From Balanoglossus misakiensis (Eukaryota; Hemichordata): a stretch of DNA of 64,000 nt. The stretch covers positions 930,001 to 994,000 of the forward strand of contig CM082578.2 of assembly GCA_040954595.2 (NCBI GenBank). The letters are read 5' to 3'. Below are positions 47,441-57,196 of the stretch, piece after piece; within the stretch, counting starts at the first letter, position 1, and every line of letters begins with the position of its first letter. The position numbers and the translations under genes are program-made. The notes under the pieces are model-generated. The model did no database searches. It saw only the letters and a program-made list of their open reading frames with translations, and was not told the DNA's origin.

Positions 47441-48218
47441 TGTTGGAATTTCTTGCAGACCAACTTGATAGACAACTTCAGTATCACACCATTAATGTAT
47501 ATCGTTCAGCTATCTCTTCAGTGCACTTGCCAGTTGATGGATATCGTTTGGGAAATCATCCACTTGTTACACAGTTTATGAGGGGAGTTTATGTATCCAG
47601 ACCACCCAGGTATGGGATGTTCAGCAAGTTTTGACTTTTCTTCAGTCTTGGTCGCCATCCAAGGATTTGTCGCTGAAGTGTTTAACATTAAAAACTGTTA
47701 TGTTAGTTGCGTTATGTACAGCAGGACGGTGTTCTGATTTGGCAAATCTCCAGTTGGAGTCTATTTCGTTATCCAAGGGATCAGCTGTTTTGCTTCCGGC
47801 TAGTTTGTCGAAGACAGACAGACCAGCCAAGAAAAGAATAATTGTTGTTTTAACAGCCTTCAAGAAGGATCGAAGGTTATGTGTAGTCTATTATTTGGCT
47901 TCTTATTTGCGTCGGGTGCAGTCTTTACGCAAGCACAAGAAGACCCTTTTCGTTAGTTTTGCGTCAGGAAAACCTGTTTTGCCAAGTACCATAGCAAGAT
48001 GGATTAAATTGGTGCTTCAGAAGAGTGGTATAGACAAGGTCTTCTCAGCACATGCAACTAGAGCAGCAGTTACTTCAGCCCTTCATTTCAGAGGAGCCTC
48101 GTTACAGCAAATTATGGGTTTGGCGAATTGGTCCTCTTCTAGAACCTTTGCTAAACATTACCAGTGTGAGGTATCATCATTGACTTCTCCAGTGTTGGAC
48201 ACCTTGGTAACCAAATAG
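47260..48218 (+). pseudogene. DIRS tyrosine recombinase, one frameshift
   Basis: The core-binding domain (TAKQYESAWRRWNRWC, TINVYRSAISS) is followed near 47612 by a one-base frameshift. The catalytic domain then has CTAGRCSDLANLQ (Arg), SAHATRAAVTS (His-x-x-Arg) and LANWSSSRTFAKHYQ (Trp, then the Tyr nucleophile). The catalytic residues are conserved; only the frame is broken in what I can see. Confidence 0.75.
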
Positions 48219-48649
48219 GTGAGTTGACTACCTGTTGTTCTCAGGTGCTTTGTCTTTAAAATCAGCTATGGAAATGAGGGAAGTCACTGAAGGATGTGAG
48301 AATAAATAAAAATTATACCACATCTTACTGTTACAGGATAATTGTGGTTATTCTCTCATCCTGGAGGAACGAACCGAATTGAAGTAGCTCCCACCTCCCA
48401 CCCAAAAATTATGTTTTCTGTTTGTCTTTTCTTAGTTTCATGCTTTTAAAGATGGTTGCTCGTCCGTAAGGCAGGTGTATATGGGATATTATTTAAATAT
48501 TCATGTCATAGGTCATAGGTTATTTCTTTGAAAGGGCTGTGTCTACTCCGAGGTCAAGGGAAGACAGCTACTTCAATTCGGTTCGTTCATTCAGGATGAG
48601 AGAATAACCACAATTATCCTGTAACAGTAAGGTGTGGTATAATTTTTAT

Positions 48650-49190
48650 TTTCAATGTCTTTGGTTAATGTCAGAAGAAGCTTTCCTCTGACTGCTGTTG
48701 CCACTACTGTTCCCGGCGGTATGGTGACGTTGTCATCGGTCAGGTTTACTAAACAGATGATTGGGGGCTGCCCCTTTTTACAGAATGTCCGGGGCATAAT
48801 GACGTCACCTAGTTTCACTGGTTCCACTATGTAGTCGGGCATGTCCATGTCGATTGTCCCTGTCACCCTGGTCACGGAGTTCGGAGACAGGATAGTGCAT
48901 GGAGCGACTGATATGTAAGCCACGTGCCACAGTGGTCTGGTCCCCTTGCAGCAACGGGACATGCTGTTCTCCCACCTGGAGGAAGTTTTCTCGCATGTGG
49001 AGGATGACCTGTTTGGATCGAAGTTGGTCTACTCCCAGCAGCATGGTGTCTCCTATTGGGCCAACATATATATTTTCTCGAAAGGCAGTGCCCTCTAACT
49101 TCAGGTTCACTGGTCCAATTTTGAATCCTCTCATGGACGAGTCTCTTCCTGCTAGGTGTACTTTGACAACAAGCTTTTTCACTCCACAAG
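48650..49190 (-). pseudogene. Gypsy aspartic-protease region
   Basis: The minus frame has a retropepsin-like block ending TMLLGVDQLRS with hydrophobic strands before it, then GTVVATAV. The catalytic D-T/S-G triad is not visible because the 5' end is truncated by the MITE remnant at about 49202. A frame change occurs near 48960. Confidence 0.55.
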
Positions 49191-49201
49191 TGGCTGTGTG
49201 A

Positions 49202-49375
49202 TGTTTTCCGGGGGTCTTCGTATTTTTTGCCCGTCAAAGGGGGGGGGGGGTCATCATTTGTTGGTCCTGGGTGAAAGGGGGTTCTGCTTGATTTTAAAAA
49301 AACCGATGACACAAACTTGCCGACCCCCCCCCCCCCCACTTCCAACCGTAAAAACTGAACCGCCCCTAAAGAAAT
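49202..49375. mobile_element. Truncated Harbinger-like MITE copy
   Basis: Shares poly-G, GTCATCATTTGTTGGTCCTG, poly-C and CCGTAAAAACTGAAC with the right half of 35211-36018. Confidence 0.6.
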
Positions 49376-51495
49376 AAAAAATGCCATAACCAGTGAATGG
49401 TCATCCGCAATATTTGGTTTTTAATGTTTACTCGACCCTTTAGTCGACAGCCCATGTGGATATACCAGTCCGGTAACCGTTGACATCAATCAGATTAAAA
49501 TCAGATGTAGAATGTAGCGCCGTCTTTACCTTTGCTTATTCTTGGCTATTCCTGAAAAAGGACGAGAGTGGCCCGTTGCCGTTTTATAAGAGGACACCCC
49601 TAGCGCAAAGACAAATCCTGAGGTATCGAGAATTAAAATACAAACGTTTTCTTGTGACGTGGGTACCGCCGTACAATGTAAGGACAACACTCTTGTTGCC
49701 CTTTCTTCTATAAAAGTGAATTTTCATACATGTTGCTTGATAAGTCTCCCCAAGCGTCGAAAAATCAATGTACTGGACTTTGCAGTTTTGGGAGCCATAT
49801 TGCCAAGTTCACAAAGTAGCCGGAAAGGTTATGACAAAGCCTGAGAATGACGCATGCGCACTTGGCAGCCTTGTCGCCTGTAGTGAGACAAACGCTAAAC
49901 AGAACATGCAGGTCAAATTCATGATTCTATTAATTAAGATAAGCTGTCACTTGAAATTCGGAAGAGCGATAAATGACGACTGGACTGGCTTTGAGGTACA
50001 CGCCCACGCGGCAGTTTTGCTTGAAAATTATTAAAACGTATTGGGCAATGTGGGATTCTAGACGGCAACAGACGTCGACTTCACCATCGAAAGAGTGATT
50101 TTACGTGTTGTGGGTATGGGCATGGCGCTGGCCCTTTAAATACACACAATAAAGAGTAAGCAATTGGGTTGATCACAATGCATCTCAACTAAGTAAACAG
50201 CGCAAAAGTATTAATTTGTATAACTACGGGCGGCCATGCACATTTTAATGAACTCATTGTTGAATCATGAACAGTACTAGATCGAGAATGGATTTGTCTT
50301 TCTATTACATCATCACCGTCATGTCATTGCCTTGGTGCTGGCTATATCATGTTTACATTTATCCTCTGATTTGAAGACTTAAGCAGTACGTATCTGGAAA
50401 GACGAAAAATAAAAACAATATGGACTCAGTGAAAACTCAAAAATTAAAAATCATGCAAATTCCCCTTGTTATTATGTGGTCTCTAGTGTAAGCAAAATGT
50501 CGATCCATTAGCCTCCATGTAACAATAAAGTCACAACATGAGTTCCAACTTTGTGTATTTTTAATTTGATGACTATATTCACCGCGCACCTGGAATTCCA
50601 CAGACGAAGCCCTTTGGTTTGACGTCGCAGTATTTGTCATCCCATAAACCCATGTGCCCATTTCTATACCTGTAAGATATCAACGGTTGCACTGCGATTG
50701 GTACCTGCGTGTTTGGAGACATCGGTTTTATTAATACTGTAAGCATGTGATCTTGATTTAGAAAACCGAAAAAGATACCGTATAACTGATGCATATAACA
50801 AAAATACATAACGTTACGGGTGGTAATGAACCTGTCACGGCCCTGATTCACCATCTTCGCTTGAATCCACAAGTACTGTCTTTCCATTAACGACATATTT
50901 GCTATCATTGCTAAAACTCGTACAAATAGTTCACAAATCATGAAATTTATATTTTTAGACTACACGTACACAGGAAACCCCTTACAGCCCTGTACTATTA
51001 TCATGTCTGTCACATGGATTTACACAGTCGTGTACCAGCTATGTTGGCACACAGACTCTGTACCAGCTATGTAAAAAGAAATGATGTTACATATGAATAA
51101 GATGTGTGAGAAAAAGTCCTGTGTCATACCCTTTTTCACACAGCCCTGTACCAGGGGTGTACGTACACACGCTGGACCAGTCGTATTTCACACAGCCCTG
51201 TAACAGGTGTGCACGTACACACGGCTGGACCAGTCGTATTTCACACAGCCCTGTAAAAGGGGTGTACACACGGCTGGACCAGTCATACACATGCTGTACT
51301 GGGGAGTCTCATGATATTTCGTTTCTTTTAGACAGTTAGTTGTACTATTATTGGGCTCAAAGGTTACGCCTCAGCTCATACGAACTCAGAGTGCTTGATG
51401 TCAAAGGTCAAATCCCCTATCCAAATCCTCCATGTATTTTTCATTTGACGTATGCTTTAGCTGGAGCAGTCAAACCCGGGACTCAAACTAATTAC
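49376..51495. other. Stretch without a complete gene
   Basis: Includes a MITE fragment (about 49486-49580) related to the foldback at 10853-11742, a possible lectin-like exon (see 50590-50669), and a three-unit direct repeat at about 51140-51290 (TTTCACACAGCCCTGTA with ACACGGCTGGACCAGTCGTA). Confidence 0.5.
50590..50669 (-). CDS. Possible C-type-lectin-like exon
   Basis: An 80-nt minus-strand segment between a TCTTACAG acceptor and a GTGCGC donor encodes YRNGHMGLWDDKYC followed by KGFVC. The W-D-D-x-x-C and F-x-C pattern is that of the last two strands of C-type lectin domains. No adjoining exon was found, so this may be a fragment. Confidence 0.35.
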
Positions 51496-52366
51496 GGGCC
51501 CAAGCCAAGCCAGGCTTGGGCCCGTATTGGTTTCGTTGGGTTTTTTACGGGCCCAAGCCAAGCCAGGCTTGGGCCCGTATTGGTTTCGTTGGGGTTTATA
51601 GGGCCCAAGCGCAAGCAAGCGCTTGGGCCCTATTGGTTTCGTTTTTTTTTTTACAGGCCCAAGCCAAGCCAGGCTTGGGCCCGTATTGGTTTCGTTGGGG
51701 TTTTTCAGTCTTTCTTTCTTTAGGGCCCAAGCCCATACCAGCGCTTGGGCCCTATTGGTTTCGTTGGGGTTTTTCTGTCTTTAGGGCCCAATCGCACACA
51801 AGCGCTTGGGCCCTATTGGTTTCGTTGGGGTTTTTTAGGGCCCAAGCGCATACCAGCGCTTGAGCCCTAATGGTTTCGTTGGTTTTTTTTAGGGCCCAAG
51901 TGCATACCAGCGCTTGGGCCCTATTGGTTTCGTTGGGGTTTTTCTGTCTTTCTTTAGGGCCCAAGCGCACGCAAGCGCTTGGGCCCTATTGGTTTCGTTG
52001 GAATTTTTAGGGCCCAAGCGCACGCAAGCGCTTGGGCCCTATTGGTTTCGTTTTAATTTTTTAGGGCCCAAGCGCACACCAGCGCTTGGGCCCTATTGGT
52101 TTCGTTGGGGTTTTTAGGGCCCAAGCGCAAGGAAGCACTTGGGCCCTATTGGTTTCGTTGGAATTTTTAGGGCCCAAGCGCAAGCAAGCGCTTGGGCCCT
52201 ATTGGTTTCGTTGGAATTTTTACGGGCCCAAGCCAAGCCAGGCTTGGGCCCGTATTGGTTTCGTTGGTTTTTTTTACGGGCCCAAGCCAAGCCAGGCTTG
52301 GGCCCATATTGGTTTCGTTGGAATTTTTACCAGGCTTGGGCCCGTATTGGTTTCGTTGGAATTTTT
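51496..52366 (+). repeat. Tandem array of GC-rich hairpin units
   Basis: About 16 units of roughly 52-65 bp, each with a GGGCCCAAGC...GCTTGGGCCC inverted repeat followed by TATTGGTTTCGTTGG and a T-rich spacer. Two subtypes alternate: AAGCCAAGCCAGGCTT and AAGCGC-(N)6-GCGCTT. Open frames through the array are by-products of the repeat. Confidence 0.95.
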
Positions 52367-52399
52367 CTTTCTTTCTTTATTCTTGTGTCAATTCTTTGA

Positions 52400-53156
52400 C
52401 CCACGAGATCTCAGACACCGCTGCAGGTACACTTCTGAAACTTGCTACAGTGGTCAAGGTCAATGAGTAGTCGTGCATTGAACCCTTGAATTTTTAATTA
52501 GTCTCGTGACCTGGCGGCCATCCTGGATTTTCTGAAAAAATGCAAATCTCAGATCTCAGAAACTACAAGTTAGATCGACTTCAAATTTGGCATGTTGGTA
52601 GACTACCTACTGCCCATCATTTTTGTAATTGAAAATTATGCTGACAAAGTTGCAGTTTTTTGCTACAATTTTTTTTCTGAAATCTGGCTTAAATTTCAAA
52701 AATCTTCTTCTCCAGAACCGGTGATAACCGAGACACAGGGTTTGGTGTATGTGGTCACCTAACTGATGTCTATCAAGTTTGCGAAGATCATTGTGATTGG
52801 TCGAAGATTTTGGCGGCCATATTGGATTTTCGAAACACCCTAGTAAAATTTCAAAAATCTTCTTCTCAAGAACCGGCGATTACCGAGTCACAAGATTTGG
52901 TGTGTGTGGTCATTAAACAGATGTCTATCAAGTTTGCTAAGAAGAATGTGATTGGTCGAAGATTATGGCGGCCATATTGGATTTTGTGAAAAACGATTAA
53001 AAAGTAAAAACTCCCTTTCTAGCCTAAAAATTGTTAGCACAGAAATTCTTTTTATGGATATGAATCATCATATGACAAGAATAAGCTATAAATATTTTGG
53101 TAATTTTGGCAATGACCTTTGACCTACCTTTGACGCATCATTTTTCTGCATATCTG
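52400..53156 (+). repeat. Dispersed repeat, left flank of the mariner-like insertion
   Basis: A diverged direct copy of about 58310-59045 (shared GTCACGTGACCTGGCGGCCAT... and TATGGCGGCCATATTGGAT motifs). Noncoding. Confidence 0.7.
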
Positions 53157-53539
53157 CACTGAAAATCGTCGCACCTGCAACGACCCATTGACTGAGCCGT
53201 TGATTTTATTTATCGACGCACCCGACTGTTATCAGGCTGACTGAATGGGCATGTAACAGAATTTGCAACATTGTTGTGTTGAAGTAGACGCGGAGTCTCG
53301 GATTACATTACAGAGTGAATATACGACCGAGACACTTGATGAAATCAAAAGTTCAAACTTTGTAATGAATAAAGAACACGGTAAAAGTTGTGCGTGTTTT
53401 TCCCCCGATTATTTTAAATGAAAGACAGATATTCATCATGCATGATTCACTAAGAAACATTTATTCCACTAAAACACACCAAGCGATCGAAAGATAAAAT
53501 ACACAGTCCGTTTGATCAAAACTCGACACGGGTGAAAAC

Positions 53540-54622
53540 TCAAAGTTGCGGTACTTGTATATAACCAGTTGCAGCATAATACTCGTGCGTATCGTTTGGG
53601 GTGATCATTCGCACTGCATCGTACACCGCCACGGCTACATTGTCATGTAATAGTTCGCGGTAATAGTCTCTTTTCAGGAGACTTTTCAACTTACTAAAGC
53701 AATTCTCGACAGGATTAAAATCTGGCGAGTACGTTGGTAAAAATACCATTTCAACTCCGATATCATCCAACATATTTCTTACATGATCACCTGGTTGATG
53801 GTGATGTATAGGAGCGTTGTCTACAACAACAGTGTCTCCTGGATTCAAAACAGCCTCACCGTCATTTGTGTACGCCGCCACGGCTTCAGCAAAGTACCTA
53901 ATGAATTCATCGCCATTGGAGGGTCCCTCAATAACAGAACAATATTTAACACCATCAATTCCAACGAGCAGATTCACTGTGTTATTTGCACCTGTCAAAT
54001 ATCTGCCGATTTCATAGGTTTTCACTCCCCTCTGAGAATGACCATATGTACGTTGACCGGTCTGTATTTTGACCCCGCTTTCATCCATAAACTTGACTCT
54101 CGCCGGATTCTTCGTCATCAAGTAGTCCACATAGGCTTGCGTGTACTCCATATTTTCTTCGGTCAAACGATGTTGATTGATGACAGACATTCTGGTAAAT
54201 GTCCACGGACCGCCAGTTAGTTCATTACGAACAGCTCTACCCACGGTACTGACGCTGACTGAGTTAACCGTGCCGTATTGCATCAGTTGGTCCACTATTT
54301 CCTGGTACGTAATGGAAGGTCTTTCCCTTTTCAACATCTCGATAAATTCCAGATCAGGATCGGTGAGCTTGCTCTGCTGGGTTGATCCACGAGGAGTGGG
54401 TGGATCGATTTCACCGGTTTCACAGTAGTGTTTCCAAAAACGACTCACTGTTGATTTGTTCACTCTGAACCTGTCCGCTACTTTTTTCAAACAACCAGCT
54501 GGAAAATACCCGGTCCTCTGATTTGCTCTGAGTGTCACCATTTCATTTCTGATCAATGAACGCAAGTCACTTGAGAGTGGTTTTCCGCGAGAAAACGAGC
54601 GTCCGCTCCGACTCACTTCCAT
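53540..54622 (-). CDS. DD37E transposase (IS630/Tc1/mariner superfamily, DDE_3-like)
   Basis: A single open frame of 360 residues from the Met in MEVSRSGRSF (an in-frame ATA-rich extension upstream is less likely). A paired-like helix-turn-helix region spans roughly residues 15-75 (LKKVADRFRVNKSTVSRFWK), with a second helical segment to about 130. The catalytic core has KFMDESG, VVVDNAPIHH and SPDFNPVENCFSKLK, giving D, D and E with 37 residues between the last two. It would cut the element from TA sites in the nucleus. The gene points outward to the left TIR; its 5' end faces the second gene. Confidence 0.9.
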   Translation of the reverse strand: MEVSRSGRSFSRGKPLSSDLRSLIRNEMVTLRANQRTGYFPAGCLKKVADRFRVNKSTVSRFWKHYCETGEIDPPTPRGSTQQSKLTDPDLEFIEMLKRERPSITYQEIVDQLMQYGTVNSVSVSTVGRAVRNELTGGPWTFTRMSVINQHRLTEENMEYTQAYVDYLMTKNPARVKFMDESGVKIQTGQRTYGHSQRGVKTYEIGRYLTGANNTVNLLVGIDGVKYCSVIEGPSNGDEFIRYFAEAVAAYTNDGEAVLNPGDTVVVDNAPIHHHQPGDHVRNMLDDIGVEMVFLPTYSPDFNPVENCFSKLKSLLKRDYYRELLHDNVAVAVYDAVRMITPNDTHEYYAATGYIQVPQL

Positions 54623-54960
54623 ATTTCTTACAATATTTATCAAATATAAGGTTGTGGACAAGGCGGGAATGTTCCCTATTGGTTAGGAACATACCAAATT
54701 ACATGTTGATGACTTTGCTCAAACTTCCATTAAAATAACCATACTGAGTACATTGGTAATTAAGATGACATTAAATTGTATATTTGGAATATTTTTGACA
54801 GGTAACGTTTTACAAATTTGTTTGCGATGTGGAAAAGTTTTGTTCTCGTTCTGAGTTCATACACGACCCCCCCTCCCCCCTAATTTGTTGGTCCTTCCAC
54901 CCGACAGTTTCACTGCGTTCGACACGTGCGTGTGTGGAAGACATCAGTAAATAGCTGTCT
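54623..54960. promoter_or_regulatory. Divergent promoter region between the two transposon genes
   Basis: A ~340-bp gap between the transposase Met (minus) and the second ORF (plus). It must contain both promoters. A poly-C run lies at about 54867-54880; no clear TATA box was picked out. Confidence 0.5.
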
Positions 54961-56595
54961 ATGATAAACATGGAATCAAAGTCTCCAAGTAACATGTCAA
55001 CGGTCGAGAGATTTCTGGTTTCCATAAGCCCAACTCTTCTGAAGTATCGATCCGACTTTGAAGAGCAGGACTTCATTTCAACGACTTCGCTGAAGTTTTT
55101 CACGGAAGATGACTTTTCGAAGTTCAAGAATCGGGTCAGCGAAACTCACAAACGGATGATTATGTACGGGATTGACAACCTGCCGACCCCACGGTTGAAT
55201 GATCGCCGGGAACAGAAAGGGAGCCCTGACAGTGCAGGACCAAGTCGTGGAAGAATTCCTAAAAGACTTTTCCGATCTCCACGGGATCGGGAAAGGCGGC
55301 CAAGTAGACATCGTGAATCATCGGCCCGGGGGCGTAAAGAGAGTATGCCCACTGCCCAATATGCAACGGTGGAATCGGAAACTGCCGCTCCTGCCGCGGT
55401 TGATGACAATGGTGCCGGTGGTGATGATGATGAATGGGGAAACTATACTTGGCAATCCCCGAGCGAGCTCATGATGGAAGCGTTAGAAAGTGAAATTTCA
55501 GAAATAGAAATGGAACTTGATGAGGCTTCCAAGAAATACAACGATCTCAACAATCGCTACCGACAAACGGAGCAACTCCGAGAAGCGGGCCAAAAGAAAT
55601 GCACAAACTGTCACGTCTATGGCTCACATGACAAGCGAAAGTGTCCGTTTCCAACTTGTGTTACCGTTGAACAGTGCGGTTCATTGCCTGACCATCCCGT
55701 AGAAAGAAAAGAACTTACATCAGCAAATGAGGTTGTCTCTAAGCTGAAAAGTGACTTAAGGAAAAAGAAATCAACGCTTGAGTTAAAGAAAGCAGTTCAC
55801 GAGGCTACCTCAACAACGTTTTACTCGCGCGTGTACAGTACCTTACTTAATTCTAACAAGCGGAAATATTTGATTCGAACAGCGTCTGGAGTCGTGCCAC
55901 GTACCGCTATCATCAAAGGAGACTGTGCCATTCTTGAGAAACACTACAAGGGCAAAATTCCGCAAAACATTGAACGCGCGGGAAAAACATTTCAAACTAT
56001 TATCGACAATTTCAATAGTAAACACAACCGTGCCGATAAATATCGCCCTGGTTCTCGACTGCCAGACCCCATTCAAGAGGTGTTAAAGCGACGAAAGATG
56101 CAAATGTCGCCTAGGCGAGCTCCCGAGCTGAATGAGGCACCGACAAACCCTGAACTTCGCGCAGAAACTCCGTCCCAAAGTCAAGGAAATCGCGGCCGTA
56201 CCTGTTCGCCTCCCAAAGAAGGCCCTAGCAACGCTCAAGCGGCTGGCTTACATGAACTGTCAACAAATTGTTCACCGTGTGTGTCAAATTCAGGCCCAGT
56301 TGTAATTCCGACTACGTCTCATTCGTACAGTCCGTATGTGCCGTATACGTATGGTTACCCCTATCAGTTTTATCCTTGGAATTGGGGCGCTGACACACCG
56401 CCGACTTCACATTTCAGTCTGATGTTTACACCATTCGGCTACGGCCCTCATGCATACGAAGGGAATATAGCAACTACAACCTATCCAACATCGACCATTG
56501 ATATTGCTGCAGTGCAACCAGCATTTCCAATCGAGCCACGCGTTGATAACCCCCCCCCCAGCCTTCTGAAGCAGATGAGTAACTTTGAACACTAA
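54961..56595 (+). CDS. Transposon accessory protein with SAM-like and zinc-knuckle regions
   Basis: A 544-residue open frame inside the mariner-like element, divergent from the transposase. Residues about 12-75 resemble a SAM-type helical domain (VERFLVSISPTLLKYR, then FFTEDDFSKF). Then come an Arg/Ser-rich basic segment (85-127), an acidic stretch (148-160), a predicted coiled coil (165-212), and a zinc-knuckle-like C-x2-C-x5-H-x4-C at 214-228 (CTNCHVYGSHDKRKC). A second helical region (255-360) and a Pro/Tyr-rich tail follow. Dimerisation plus nucleic-acid-binding motifs recall Gag-like accessory proteins. I recognise no family; the role in transposition is inferred from its position. Start could be Met1, Met4 or Met12. 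Confidence 0.8.
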   Translation: MINMESKSPSNMSTVERFLVSISPTLLKYRSDFEEQDFISTTSLKFFTEDDFSKFKNRVSETHKRMIMYGIDNLPTPRLNDRREQKGSPDSAGPSRGRIPKRLFRSPRDRERRPSRHRESSARGRKESMPTAQYATVESETAAPAAVDDNGAGGDDDEWGNYTWQSPSELMMEALESEISEIEMELDEASKKYNDLNNRYRQTEQLREAGQKKCTNCHVYGSHDKRKCPFPTCVTVEQCGSLPDHPVERKELTSANEVVSKLKSDLRKKKSTLELKKAVHEATSTTFYSRVYSTLLNSNKRKYLIRTASGVVPRTAIIKGDCAILEKHYKGKIPQNIERAGKTFQTIIDNFNSKHNRADKYRPGSRLPDPIQEVLKRRKMQMSPRRAPELNEAPTNPELRAETPSQSQGNRGRTCSPPKEGPSNAQAAGLHELSTNCSPCVSNSGPVVIPTTSHSYSPYVPYTYGYPYQFYPWNWGADTPPTSHFSLMFTPFGYGPHAYEGNIATTTYPTSTIDIAAVQPAFPIEPRVDNPPPSLLKQMSNFEH

Positions 56596-57196
56596 ACGTC
56601 ATATAAACTTTGTGCAGTGAAAAAACTGTTGAACTTTCTCCTTGAAATTGTTTCATTAAGACTTCGTTGCCTGGTTCTTATTTTAATAGAAGTAGACTGT
56701 TGTTTTGATCATTGCCCCCCTGTTAAGGACGCAATATACATGTAAATTTATATTACATGCAAGTGTTATGATGAAAAAAAACGAGGTCAAGTTGAATACG
56801 GAAACATTTTGAACTGTCTGACAGACCTCTAGTCGTGTCCTTTGTATTTTATCTTTCGATCGCTTGGTGTGTTTCAGTGGAATAAATGTTTCCTAGTGAA
56901 TCATGCATGATGAATATCTGTCTTTCATTTAAAATAATGGGGGGGGGGGGGAAAAACACGCACAACTTTTACCGTGTTCTTTATTCATTACAAAGTTTGA
57001 ACTTTTGATTTCATCAAGTGTCTCGGTCGTATATTCACTCTGTAATGTAATCCGAGACTCCGCGTCTGCTTCAACACAACAATGTTGCAAATTCTGTTAC
57101 AAGCCCATTCAGTCAGCCTGATAACAGTCGGGTGCGTCGATAAATAAAATCAACGGCTCAGTCAATGGGTCGTTGCAGGTGCGACGATTTTCAGTG

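Larger units (their letters stand above)
43577..48645 (+). mobile_element. DIRS-like tyrosine-recombinase retroelement nested in the Gypsy element
   Basis: The ends are inverted repeats: 43577-43735 (CCTGAAGGAACGAACCGAAT ... GCCTTACGGACGAGC) and its inverse at about 48460-48605. A further copy of the outer end (48310-48390) makes a fold-back with 48570-48640, matching the terminal plus internal-complementary-region layout of DIRS elements. The order gag-like, RT-RNase H, tyrosine recombinase supports this. Stops and frameshifts show decay. The insertion interrupts the Gypsy frame between protease and RT. Confidence 0.8.
38790..49201 (-). mobile_element. Decayed Gypsy-type retroelement, split by a DIRS-like insertion
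   Basis: Reading minus: protease (49190-48650), the DIRS-like insertion (about 43577-48645), RT, RNase H, integrase with PHD finger, then a third ORF ending at 39051. The 5' side is truncated at about 49202, where a Harbinger-like MITE remnant begins, so no gag or 5' LTR is seen. I could not define an LTR pair. Multiple frameshifts and deletions make this copy non-functional. Confidence 0.75.
53157..57196. mobile_element. 4.04-kb two-gene IS630/Tc1/mariner-superfamily transposon
   Basis: TIRs of about 340 bp (53157-53503 and about 56848-57196) start CACTGAAAATCGTCGCACC and are nearly identical. The right flank is TA; the left is TG, while the uninterrupted satellite reads ATATCTAATTCC, so a TA duplication with one change fits. 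Two divergent genes share a ~340-bp central intergenic region. Both frames are open and catalytic residues intact, so this copy looks young and possibly active. AATAAA signals in the TIRs (minus near 53459-53464, plus 56881-56886) could end both transcripts. Confidence 0.85.

Noticed and set aside
51340-52470. Open frames rich in GPKPSQAW and WALLVSL repeats
   Set aside because: By-products of the hairpin satellite, open in several frames at once with no start context.
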